Source: Cryptomeria japonica
Lineage: Eukaryota > Streptophyta > Pinopsida > Cupressales > Cupressaceae
NCBI RefSeq assembly: GCF_030272615.1
Contig: NC_081412.1
Coordinates: forward strand, 692,300,083 to 692,364,082
Reading direction: 5' to 3'
Length of the DNA: 64,000 nucleotides
The position numbers and the translations under genes are program-made. How positions within the stretch are numbered: position 1 is the stretch's first letter; each line of letters starts with the position of its first letter. The notes under the pieces were generated by a model. The model saw only the letters and a program-made list of their open reading frames with translations, searched no databases and had not been told where the DNA came from. Positions 1-10,594 of the stretch are shown here, piece after piece.

Positions 1-1402
1 TATATCCTATCTCTATCCATATCCCCTTTTTCATCCTTGATCTTGATCACAACTATGGACAACAAATCTATTTCCACCTCAATGGTTCAGTCATCCATTC
101 ATCCATTCCTTGTCTTAATATACATTAGGGGCAACCAAATACATCTTTCTTCTAATCCAAAAACTCAAAAAAAATCAAAATATCCAGAAACTAAAAATCA
201 ACAAAATCAAAAAAAATCAAAGCATGAACACATGGACCATCCATCAAATCAGATCAACAATAGGAAAACTCTCAAAGCCTGCAATCAAACTTATCACCTG
301 TCTTGTTAATCAATTCATTACTTGAAATCAACATCAACATCAAACATGTCTTATACAAGGATAGGTACACTCAAAACCAGACAGATCGGTCTTATACGGG
401 GTACTCACTCTTTGAAACCAGACATTCTTATCAATCATCGACCAAATCATAACAATGACATCAATCAGTATGACTGCTGGGTTTTGTTCTAGTTAGCCTT
501 GTCTTTATCAATTGATGGAAATACATGTTTCACAAATCATATTGTACATATCATATCCACCCATCTGAGGCATCACTAGAAATTCACAAATGCTTATCAA
601 TCTTGGACATACTTAGCATAGTCACTATCCTTGGTTTATCTGAAACAATTATCCAAATAATATCCCACCATGGCTAGGTGATCAGTGTACATATCCATAT
701 CAAAGTAGTATCAACAGCAAGGGGCAACAGCAAGGGGCAAAATCCTGGCCTCGCTAGGGGCATCTTGCCTTCAAGGTTTTCAACATCAGACCAAAAACAT
801 AGCAAGACAACAAGGATCAAAACAACCAACAAATGCCAAATGACAATGCGAGAAGGCTAAACATCACAGACTTGAACTGATTTCAACTAAAGAAAGATCT
901 ATTTGCAAGATGTTTTAATTGACAAGAATACATTTCCAATAGCATGCATGATTACTTATGGTTGTTAATTTTTGCTTATCATATCTCCTAAGTGACTCAA
1001 GGATGTCTTACGACTAGAGAAGCAAGGAAGGAATGTGATGTTTTATTTGTCTTCTATCTATGAGTGAAGTCTTTTACCATGCAAATTTGTCCTATGAAGA
1101 AATCAGGTGGCATATCTCTGAGGACATTTCTAATTTGTATGGGACAAAGGTTAATTCTTGTCTGTTTACGCAATACGCACTCAAGTTGTCCTGGTTCAAT
1201 TATACCTTGACGCTTGTGCTATCTTGCAAAATCAAATATCATGTAAATTTTTCTCAGGTCATTATGGTTCAATTATACCATTATGCTTGTATAAATTTTC
1301 AACATATCCTAAACAAATCAATGCTCAATGATGATATCTACAAAGAAAGCAAACAAATGACTATATCGGATGGCAAATGCAGAATGAGGATGCTACCAGA
1401 AA

Positions 1403-1510
1403 CATAGTTGCATATCATTTTACACATAGTTGCATATCATTTTACACATAGTTACATATCATTTTACAATTAGTTGCATATCATTTTACAATTAGTTGCA
1501 TATCATATCA
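1403..1510 (+). repeat. 24-bp tandem repeat, about 4.5 units
   Basis: Units read roughly agttgcatatcattttacac with small changes (gttac/gttgc, acacat/acaatt). The array merges into atcatatcat-rich sequence. No coding role is seen. Confidence 0.8.
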
Positions 1511-1599
1511 TACATCTCATTTTCAAAATATCATTCATCATTTCATCCCTCACATGCATATCTATCACATCATCATGGAATCTTTCTTCACTTTCATAT

Positions 1600-1786
1600 C
1601 TTCTATCATTCTTCCAAACTATCTTCTATCATTCTTCTAAACTATTTTCATCATTCTTCCAAACTATCTTCTATCATTCTTCCAAACTATCTTCTATCAT
1701 TCTTCCAAACTATCTTCATCATTCTTCCAAACTATCTCTATCATTCTTCCAAACTATCTTCATCATTCTTCTAAACTATCTTCTAT
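1600..1786 (+). repeat. About 23-bp tandem repeat (tctatcattcttccaaact), about 8 units
   Basis: Units alternate between a longer form with tcttcta and a shorter form with tcttca, and a few carry ttctaaact instead of ttccaaact. Two open frames across it are pure repeat translation and are not genes. Confidence 0.85.
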
Positions 1787-2000
1787 CATGTCTTATACAG
1801 GATGTATCTTTCCTGAAACCAGATGTTTTGATCAGCTCTTATATAGGCAGTATCATTCTTGAAACTAGATGCTTGATCATCCATATCTTATACAGGCAGT
1901 ATCATTCCTAAAATCAGACACTCGATCATCCATGTCTTATACAGGTAGTATCATTCTTGAAACTAGATGCTTGATCATCCATGTCTTATACAGAAGGTGT
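1787..2000 (+). repeat. About 51-bp tandem repeat, about 4 units
   Basis: Each unit contains tcttatacaggcagtatcat, then a ttgaaactagatg-like stretch and a gatcatccatg-like end. Diverged relatives of the same unit (tcttatac...gaaaccagac) appear at about 345-440, so the array was probably once longer or is dispersed through the tail. Confidence 0.8.
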
Positions 2001-2112
2001 CATACCTGAAACAGGACTTTCTCTCATTCCAATCAATCTAATCAATCTTATCAAACCCATGCATGCCATCACTATCTACTCTTCTATCTTTCAAACAACA
2101 TTCTTCTTCTTT

Positions 2113-2153
2113 CGAGAGATCATTCATGCTTTGTGTGCACAAATGATCTCCCG
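2113..2153 (+). other. Stem-loop followed by G-rich tract (gagggggc)
   Basis: cgagagatcatt at 2113-2124 pairs with aatgatctcccg at 2142-2153, a 12-bp stem with one mismatch and a 17-nt loop. gagggggc follows immediately. A hairpin next to a G-rich purine run, upstream of the true polypurine tract, could be an accessory or older plus-strand priming site. That role is inference. Confidence 0.55.
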
Positions 2154-2284
2154 AGGGGGCATTATCATATCAAATCTCAACATCAAATCCAATATCAGTT
2201 TCCACATCAAAACAAAGATATCAAAATACAATTTACATCAACAACATGAAACAATTTTCTCATCTACATCAAGTTCAAAATCCT

Positions 2285-2470
2285 CTCATTTCATATCAAC
2301 TTGTAAAACAACTCAAGTTATCACAAACCATATCAAAACTTGTAATACAACTCAAGTCTCCACAATCACATAAACTTGTAAAACAACTCAAGTTTCCCAC
2401 CCATATCAGCTTGTAACACAACTCAAGTTTCCAACCCATATTGGCTTGTAACACAACTCAGGCTTTTCAC
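2285..2470 (+). repeat. About 35-bp tandem repeat (cttgtaaaacaactcaagtt)
   Basis: Four to five units contain cttgtaa(a/c)acaactcaag, separated by variable tcac/ttcc linkers and atatca/atattgg ends. No gene. Confidence 0.75.
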
Positions 2471-2604
2471 AAACATTGAACTTGAAACAGAACACGCAAA
2501 TAAATCATATTTTGATCAATACAACACATTGATATCTATACATAACTTGGAAAACCACAAATCAAAACAAGTTATACCAACACTCATATTGGATAAATTC
2601 ATCA

Positions 2605-2710
2605 CCATCAAATATCAAATCTGGGGCATCATCACACATCAAATATCGAATCTGGGGCATCACCATCAAATCTCAAATCTGGGGCATCATGCATCAAATC
2701 AAAACCAGGG
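2605..2710 (+). repeat. About 29-bp tandem repeat (atcaaatctggggcatca)
   Basis: Three to four units contain caaat(a/c)tc(a/g)aatctggggcatca, with a last degenerate unit reading aaccagggcatgg. It lies just upstream of the polypurine tract. Confidence 0.75.
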
Positions 2711-2811
2711 CATGGCCGGCAAATCAAAAGAGTGACACAACAATTGCATTTAATCATAAATCATGATAAAGCATCATTTTCTTTGAAATAACATGTGCAC
2801 ACACGTCACTT

Positions 2812-2826
2812 CAAAGAGGGGCAAAA
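2812..2826 (+). promoter_or_regulatory. Polypurine tract (plus-strand primer) of element J
   Basis: caaagaggggcaaaa is directly followed by tgtagacg, the start of the LTR. This is the expected arrangement at a 3' LTR of a plus-strand-oriented element. Confidence 0.7.
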
Positions 2827-4293
2827 TGTAGACGTATAAAAATGACCATATTCCTAAATGAATATTTTATGTTCATTTCTCTATTTAATTAAATCCAATT
2901 TAATTAAATTACCCACATTCCTCTATTTAATTAAATAAATTATTCAATTTATTTAAATTAAATTCACTATACCATTTAATGAATAAATCATTTTATTCAA
3001 TTAAATCCCCCTATCCACTTTTAATTAAATTCAAATTTAATTAAATAGTTATCCTAAATTGAATAAATCTAATTTATTTAATTTCCCCAAATAGCAACCA
3101 AATTGAATTAAATTATTTCAATTAAATCCTATTATCCCTCCATCCACTTGCAAAATCCTAAACCTATTCCTAATACCTTCTAGAATCTTCTAATCACTTC
3201 TAATCAACCTAACCCTCCTCTAAATTTTGTCACATACCTAAGCAAAGGGAAGTCACTTCTCAAAACCCTTAAAGTCTTTGATAACCATTAAAGGTTTTCA
3301 ACCTTCAACCACTAAATGGCTCAAAGTCTTTGATAACCATTGAAGGCTTTCAACCTTCAACCACTTAATCCCCAAAGTCTCCAATAACTATTAATGGTTA
3401 ACTCAAACCCTCCCACATGGTTAAAAAATTTGTTTTGACTCAACCTCTATCCAACCCAAGGGTCTCATCAGGCCATTAATGCTTTGACCATGATTATCTC
3501 TTAATCATTTGCACAAAGGTTTATCCTTGGATTAACTCTTAATCCAGTGGGTAAGCCTAACTTAGACTTGACCCTTAGCCTTTAGATAACCATGAGGTCT
3601 TCTCAGGCCTTTAATGCCTCCAACCCCTTCTCTCAACCCAATCCTATATTGACACTTGTCACCATTTCATTGGTGCCAATTGTGCACATGGATCCCCAAC
3701 TTTCAAACTCAACCCTTGATTAAACCATTCAATCTTGACCATCCATTGCCCTGTTTTTGCTATAAATAGAGCTCTCATTCCTCCATTCTAAACAATCATC
3801 TTTCAAATTTGAAGCATCACACTTATGCTCAAATATATTCAAGCTTTCATTTCATATATGCTCATCATTTAGCCTCTCTTTAAATCAGGAAGTAGATTAA
3901 ATATGCATGTTTAGATTACTTTCTTTATCATTTTAGTTCCATCATAGACTAAATATAGTATGCTAGGATAGTATTCATACTAATCTTGTCATCTTATCAT
4001 TTAGTTTATTATCATACATAGATTATAACACATCTCATTCTAAAAATCTATCAGAGCATCCCTCGTTCTTGCATTTACCATCCCTAAACCATTTTGCTCA
4101 GTGATCTGAGAGCAAAAACATTGGTTTGAGGGACATTGTGAGATAGAGAACCATGGGACCCTCCTTGGGAAGCTGAGTAATACATTATTACTCCATAGCT
4201 TGCACCAAGAAGTCCTGTGTGTGTGTGTGGACAATTCATTTTTATATATTTTCACATATTAAGTTTTATTCGCCCACTTTTCCTGCATACACA
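2827..4293 (+). mobile_element. 3' LTR of gypsy-like element J
   Basis: The LTR begins TGTAGACG right after the polypurine tract. Its first 300 bp are rich in ttaattaaat tracts; a TATA box lies near 3761. The 3' boundary is a guess: gcatacaca ending at 4293 is the most LTR-like terminus, but no target-site duplication can be tested because the other end of the element is outside the window. Confidence 0.6.
3761..3768 (+). promoter_or_regulatory. TATA box of the J LTR
   Basis: tataaata is followed by gagctctcattcctcc, with pyrimidine-rich sequence about 25-35 bp downstream that would suit transcription initiation. This would place the U3/R border near 3790 (inference). Confidence 0.6.
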
Positions 4294-4584
4294 TTGTATA
4301 CCTATATTTAAGAGGGCTAAAATTATTTTCCCCTAGCCAAAAAATAACTTACCCCAATTGGTTATGAACTTTCTAAAAGATTAAACTTCATAAACTTCAT
4401 AACCGATTCAATTAAACATAAAGTTTAATCTCGAACCCTATATCAGATTTAACTCCAAAATAATAATATAATTTTAAACATCCTCTTTTAAAAAAAAAAA
4501 AATGCTTATGTTTATCAAAACAAATAATTGTCCATATGTTTATTAAAACATATCAAATTTACCCTAGCCATTCTTTTTTCAAAC

Positions 4585-4609
<25 letters not shown>
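4585..4609. repeat. (AT)n microsatellite
   Basis: Uninterrupted alternating ta, about 12 units. Confidence 0.95.
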
Positions 4610-4615
<6 letters not shown>

Positions 4616-4925
4616 AATTTTCACATATTTATAAAATGTCCATGTAAACCCTAACTAGGAAAATATATATGAATAAACCCTTTTATATTTTTCCATTATT
4701 AAAAATGTCCATGAAAACCCTAATCCTTTTTTTTAATATTATAAAACTCCCTTTTATTTTATTTTAACCTCATTACTTGCCCTAACCCCAAATCTTTGGG
4801 CTAGGGCTTTATTTTTTTTATATATATTTTTTTCAAAATTACAGGGCTGAACGAATGCATGGAGGGGTTTTTTTTTTGTTTGAGAGGTAGCTTGGAGGAG
4901 GCGGTGGCTGGATTCTCCCCGGCTA

Positions 4926-5076
4926 GGCACCGCCCACTGTGTGTGCACACGATGGTGGTGCCACGGGCGCCACCCACTATGTGTCCAAATAGTGGTGGTG
5001 TTGCGGGCGCCACCCACTGTGTGCCCACATAGTGGCGGTGCCTTGGCACCGCCCACTATGTGTATGCACAGTGGGG
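4926..5076. repeat. GC-rich 40-bp tandem repeat; each unit is an imperfect hairpin
   Basis: Units start at about 4927, 4967, 5007 and 5046. Each has the form ccrcccactrtgtg, a short loop, then atagtggyggtg, so its two arms are inverted complements. The array is sharply more GC-rich than its surroundings. Open frames across it on both strands are repeat translation. Confidence 0.8.
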
Positions 5077-5080
5077 TTTG

Positions 5081-5095
5081 CCCCCCCCCCCCCCC
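5081..5095 (+). repeat. Poly-C tract (15 C)
   Basis: A homopolymer run directly after the hairpin array; its length may be affected by sequencing error. Confidence 0.85.
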
Positions 5096-5158
5096 GAAAA
5101 CCCCTAAAAAAATTTCCCTTTTTTATTTTATATATATATTTTTTTTGAAATTAAATTC

Positions 5159-5180
5159 ATATATATATATATATATATAT
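5159..5180. repeat. (AT)n microsatellite
   Basis: Eleven at units within AT-rich DNA. Confidence 0.95.
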
Positions 5181-5414
5181 TTAAAATATGCTTTTATATA
5201 TTTAGATGCTCTGAATTTCTTGGGTTAGTCTCTTTTTTTTTTCATGCAATGTATGATGTATATTTTATTTTTTTATAAAACAAAACTTTTAACAGATCCA
5301 TTAATAAAATTCCAGATTAAAAACAATGTACTCCCTTTTTATGACTGACAAAATCTAATAAAAATTAAACAACAATCTAGAGAAATATGATGTTATTTAA
5401 TTCGAAAAGTTTGT

Positions 5415-5700
5415 TTAACCCTAGGTTTTACTTTCTGCAAATGAACAAATGACAGAATTAAATATATTTATCTAGCAACTATATAAATAGGTTATTATTT
5501 AAAATAGACATTCAACTTTAGATTTTAATTTGTTGCAAATGTAAATAACAGATTTAAGTGAACTTAAAACAGTAACTATATAAATCTAGAATTTATTAAA
5601 ATAATTCTTTAGAGATGGCTATCATAACTTTTAGATTTTATTTTCTACAATAAATAAAATGACATATTTAAATAAGCTAACTTTTGCACTTCCATGTATA
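5415..5700 (+). repeat. Old degenerate tandem repeat, period about 105 bp, three units
   Basis: Blocks near 5418, 5518 and 5630 share the order tagattttat, t(g/c)tgcaaat, aatgacag-like, then aactatataaat, with heavy divergence. The period is approximate. Confidence 0.45.
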
Positions 5701-8099
5701 GATCTAAATTTTTTATTTCCAACCTACTACATGCATGCGAAGCTATTCATTCCTTTCCTATTTCATTTCATTTTAAATTCATAAGGAATAAAGTAAATTT
5801 CTTGCTTTTCAAATTATCATATACACATCAGATATTATTTTTCAGAACTTTAGGAACTAATCCACAAATATTCATTTCTTTTCTGCAGTATAGCATAATA
5901 AAATATTTCATTTCCTTAAAGTGCATTTAAAAGACACTATCATCACTTTACAAATAGGTCTCTCATTTCTAATAAATGAAGAGTTTCAAAGAATAATAAT
6001 TATATTTACAAATATTTTTCTACATCAATAACTCCAACCACTTCTACTTGTCCTATTTCTTTCTTCCCACAACCTGCAATAAATCAAAAGCTATGACCAT
6101 GGAGTGCTCACCTCCCAGCCTAGGCTAACTAGTAGCCACCCCCGAGCTTGGAGAACCAAGCCCTAGACAGGTAACACACATGCAAACACAACAAACAAGG
6201 GAAAACAATCACAAACATATTCGCAACCCAAGCTACACAGCACCACACAATGCGATGTCTTTACATGGGTGGTAGTGGACCAAATACCCTAAGGAGACTG
6301 CAAGTATGACAAAACACAAAGCCACCTCATGGCAAACCAAATACATCATAAGTATAACAACCCCACAACCTTATGCCCCCCAAGGCATTCATGCCTTATT
6401 TCCCTCCTTATGACCCCCAAATGCATAAACAAGTCATGCAGCAAGGGTTACATAGGAATCCCTTGAGAACACTCTCTTAACAAGAGCCTCTCATTCGAGG
6501 GCTGTAAAACTTCTACCACCCACAAGACCATCCTCTCTCCCAGGAGTAGGAGGTCTTGGTTACGCCTGAAACACAAGATATACGCAAGAGTAAACTGTAG
6601 AACACAAAATAATTTTCATAGGGGAAAATACAAGAAACAAGCCTTTTCCATACAAGCAATTCCTTTCAACATAACGTGCAATATAAAAAACAATACAGGA
6701 GAAATTTAACCAACCTTCAAATGTCCAAAGGAATGCTAGATTAGTTGAGGATGAGCAACCCAATTCCACAATTTCCTTCCTTCTCTACCCTTAGCCAATT
6801 TCCTAAAACCAAATCTATCTTTTCTTTCAAAAATTCTTGTCTCCAAAAATGGAGAGTGGGTGATTACTCGCAAAATCTCTCATTCTTGCCTAAAAAGGCC
6901 TCAGTGATAGTTCTCATAGGTTTCTAAAATTGAAAAAGGAAAAGTCAGAAAAAGATCCAAAATAATCTCTCATCAAAAAGGAAAGTTAACAACTTAGGTG
7001 ATGCCTTCTAATTTTCAATTTTCGCTCAACTTAGGAAACCCACTTTCTAGGGTGTCTAAATGGTCACATGAGAGTTGAAACATGCCTAAAATTACTCCTA
7101 ACCCTTAGATATACCGAATGGGCTTTAGGAAACACTCTTAAACTACCCCTAGGTATCCATTTAACCCCTTTTAAACACCTCTGAAGTTAATTTTTGGGTC
7201 AAACTTAAGTTGACCACCCCAAAGATTCTCTTCCCAAGGTAATTATTGACTCACATTAAATTAATTGAAAAAGCTATGGTTAAACAACTCCCTGCAAGAG
7301 ATAATTTTAAAAAAACAAAACATAAATCAACACATGTGTCAAGTGACATAATAAAAATACTTTTACAAAATTATACATGAAATCTTGTCTCTTGTTGGAT
7401 TTACACAAATAAATAAATTCAATCTAACACACATGCAACATCCACTTTTACAAATAAAATACTATACAAACGGGGTGTTTTCTCTCCAAATAGACAGACC
7501 CTGGTTTTACGAATGTACATAGGTCCAGGTTTGGTTCTCCATAATATTTCCATGGTCACATGGATAATTTTCCTGCGCATCTCAATTACACATTAGTAAT
7601 TTCAAATAATCTCATATAATATAAAACACATGAATAAGAATACACATCAAACACTTTGCATACAATATACACTTAAACAAATCAATACATCTTATATCCA
7701 AATAAATCCACATAAGCAATTATCATAATTCTCATAATTTTGATCCACACATAAAACATGCATCATATTTCTATCATCATAGTAAAGTCCTGCAAATCCA
7801 ATAATGACATATATCATCTCAAATTCATCCTATTCTAGAATCATATAGAGTTCTATATCATAAAGCATATAAATGAAGCATCAACATATAGCAATGTTAT
7901 CCAAATCATGGAATCGTATACGTTCTAAATCCATAATACATAAAAAATGTACACCTCAAGGTGAAATGATTCTGTAACCTAGTTCAATTACTTTTCTCAC
8001 CAATCTATCTGTCTAACATAGCTCATCCTATTGAATTATAGCATTTATTAGTAGGGTAAAACATGGTCAGCTAAGTTAATCAAAGCTTGGTTGGGGAGG

Positions 8100-8796
8100 G
8101 CCTTACTTCTCTAGGATTACTCTGAAATCTTGAAACAATACATATTGCATTCATAATATCAGGTCTTGTTTGTGTCAAATACAGTAAACCTCCTATCATA
8201 GATTTGTACCTTGTTGGATTAACAGGTGTAGATTCATCCCTTAAAGATAGTTTGTCATTTGTAGTCATAGGTGTGCTTACCAGTTTACAGTTCTCCATCC
8301 CAAATTTCTTAAGTAACTCTTTTAAGTATTTAGATTGATTCAAGAATATACCTTTGTCAGTCTATGAAATCTGCAATCCCAAAAAGAATTTTATTTCACC
8401 AATCATAGACATTTGAAATTCTTGTTGCATTTTAATAGAAAAGTCTTTACACAATCCATCTTCTCCTCCAAAGACTATATCATCAACAAAAACTTCTATA
8501 GCCAAGATGTCACCATTAGTCACTTTATAGTATAAGTTACTATCGGCATTACCTTTAAAAAAAACAATTTTTAAAAGATACTTATCCAATCTTGCATACC
8601 AAGCTCCTGGAGCTTGCTTCAATCCATACAAAGCTTTCCTTAACCTGCAAACCATATATTTTCTATCTGTCAAAGAAAATCCATCAAGTCGTTCAATGTA
8701 AACTTCCTCTTCAAGATCTCCATTCAAAAATGCACATTTAATATCCATTTGATATACTTTGTAGTTATAATGTGCTGCTAAAGCCAAAAACAATCT
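8100..8796 (-). pseudogene. C-terminal part of reverse transcriptase of Copia element C
   Basis: The minus-strand translation gives the Copia reverse transcriptase from the YQMDIKCAFLNG motif (first catalytic Asp) through the second active-site motif FVDDIVFGG and LGLQIS. It continues past one in-frame TAG to KYLKELLKKFGM, PTRYKSMIGGLLYLTQTRPD and SNPRE. The usual YVDD is FVDD here. The sequence stops matching Copia near 8100, so the RNase H domain and the 3' LTR of C are missing. The upstream end, at 8796, is where element A was inserted; the N-terminal part of the same enzyme resumes at 16785. Confidence 0.9.
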
Positions 8797-9930
8797 TGTT
8801 AGGCCCAATATGGAAAGCTAATGTACTGAGAGGGGACGGGTGAATCAGTACTTCAAAACTTTTCTTGAATAATAACTTTACTATTATGCATAAACCGAAT
8901 AGTGCAGTAACATAAAATAAAGTTAAAACAAATAGGTAACAATCATACATGATTCACTCCATAACACATATATTTTGGTTATGCAGAAACTCTTGGTTAG
9001 AGAGAAAAACTGTGGTGGGGATGACACCCACAACTTCACTACTGCAATAATAAAGAATGCTTGGTTAGAGCTACATTTAGCTATTTCTGATAGCTTACCC
9101 TGTTAGGAGTATCAATATCTATTAGATCTACCTTGCTAAAGGATTTTACAACATTTATTCTGAATGTTGCACCTGGTTAGAGTCTTTTACCCTATTAAAG
9201 GTTTCTCTTTCAACTTCACAATATTACAATAAAATCATTACAAATATCTGCAACTTTACATCTGAAATGTTATAGCAGATTCTATGTGCTCAGAATAAGA
9301 TTATCTTGCTTATAACATACCTTGGTAACCCATATAGTAACTCATTAAACCCTTCTGTTTACTCTGTTCTTCGATTGTTCTCTGAAAACCTTCTCGGTGA
9401 CCTCTGTGTCTCTATAACAGTCTTCCTTCATTCATACATGCACACACCTTGCTCTTAACTCATGCTGTATAAATAGATCTCTTAAAACAGTGATCCAATT
9501 CATTGCTTTGATCTTATAAACAAGATTTATCGAATGAATAACTAAACAAAATATTTCATTGGTTAGATTGATCTCAAAATCATACACAATCTTCTGGTGC
9601 AATTTCCAATGTAATAACGGTTAGATGTGCCTTGATCTTGTAACACATTTTCATATGCATGTCTAGGTTCAATGTATCTGGTAACACATTTCACTTGGTG
9701 AATATCAACTCGGTGTGTCATCTTTACTACTCGATAGTCTCAAAAAGATACTCGGTAGATAGCTCGGTGTATACTATGTTTTGTAACTGCTTTCTTCTGT
9801 AACCGACTAGACTATGCATACCGACTTCTCTGTGTGTATACCGACTGCATGATTCGGTAGTGCTTAACTAACTAGAATGTATAGTATGACTTTGAATATA
9901 AAACTAATGGCAACTTGATAAGTAGTAACA
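8797..9930 (-). repeat. 3' LTR of element A
   Basis: In plus coordinates it starts tgttaggccc and ends agtagtaaca; it aligns throughout with 15623-16784. It is 28 bp shorter than its partner because it lacks a segment ending in ggttagag (between two ggttagag copies in the other LTR), consistent with a slip or recombination deletion. The first 110 bp of the two LTRs differ at about five positions, so the insertion is not very recent. Confidence 0.93.
9468..9475 (-). promoter_or_regulatory. Candidate TATA box in the A LTR
   Basis: On the minus strand the sequence reads TATTTATA in the context gatc-TATTTATA-cagc. It is conserved in the other A LTR near 16320 and sits where the related B LTR has TATAAAA. 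Confidence 0.4.
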
Positions 9931-10594
9931 ATCTCCCCTTTTGACATTAGTTGAGATGTTTGACAAAAACTACTTTCAAAGTCATAACTCAAAAATCTAT
10001 ATACTTTGCAAAATGACTATAAATGACAATATATACAATAGTCAATGAAATAGTATAATCAGATATACTCCCCTTATCATTTTATTGTACATAACTCTGA
10101 TTTTGTATGCTCTCTACTTGCTCTGCATACTCTATATACTATGCTCGGTATATACCCCTTGTATACAATACTCAAAACTGTATTATCAAAATTGTATCAC
10201 TCCCTAAATATAGTATATTACTCCCCTTTTGTAGTATTACTTCCCCTTTTTGACAAACATTAAAAACTTAATTTCCATCTGGGGGCGGTAACTGATCAAA
10301 AATAGATTTATACTTCTTCCAGGTGTCGGTGAGTGCGACTGAGAGTGCATCCTTTACACTTTCCATTAAAGAATTTTGTGCTTGAATATCAGCCAATAGT
10401 GATATTAAGCCATCAAGAGTGCTTCCCTCTTGTGTAGTAGATAGGTGTGTAGCTCAGTGAATCTGTTCTTGAACTGATGAAAGATGAGGAAGGAATAATG
10501 TCTAGAGGGTCATTATATCCATCCTAATCTTATGCTCTTCATTTATGAGTTCTAACTGTTGAGCCATGAGCTATTGAAGCTTGGTATAAAAATT
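9931..10594 (-). other. 3' untranslated region of element A with repeated polypurine tracts
   Basis: On the minus strand the purine runs aaaaaggggaag (about 10241-10252), caaaaggggagt (about 10220-10231) and ataaggggagt (about 10067-10077) precede the final caaaaggggagat at 9931-9943, which touches the LTR. Multiple polypurine tracts upstream of the 3' LTR are a known trait of Sireviruses. The final one is the likely plus-strand primer. Confidence 0.7.

Larger units (their letters stand above)
1..2826 (+). other. 3' non-coding part of a Ty3/gypsy-like element (J)
   Basis: This stretch has no credible coding region; open frames are short and made of repeat translation. It ends in a purine-rich tract directly followed by a TG-initiated LTR, so it is read as the untranslated tail between a polyprotein (outside the window) and the 3' LTR. 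It consists largely of successive short tandem-repeat blocks listed separately. Assignment to Ty3/gypsy is inference from the polypurine tract/LTR junction and LTR style, since no pol domain is visible. Confidence 0.55.
4294..8099. other. AT-rich region with no recognisable gene
   Basis: Nothing here reads as a conserved protein on either strand. Open frames of 60-100 codons are low-complexity. It includes simple repeats, a GC-rich hairpin array and a degenerate tandem repeat listed separately. 6090-6560 and 7020-7560 are less AT-rich and could be decayed LTR sequence, but I cannot place boundaries. Confidence 0.5.

Noticed and set aside
1474-1911. Plus-strand 145-codon frame
   Set aside because: It is built from the 23-bp and 51-bp tandem repeats, with no protein-like composition.
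4754-5056. Minus-strand open frames of 82-100 codons
   Set aside because: They are translations of the 40-bp GC-rich hairpin repeat and change frame between units.
6560-6927. Short frames of 60-69 codons on both strands as possible host exons
   Set aside because: No recognisable domain, no splice context and no adjoining exons.
8765-8950. 61-codon minus-strand frame as a gene
   Set aside because: It crosses the junction between element A LTR and element C, so it is an accidental fusion.
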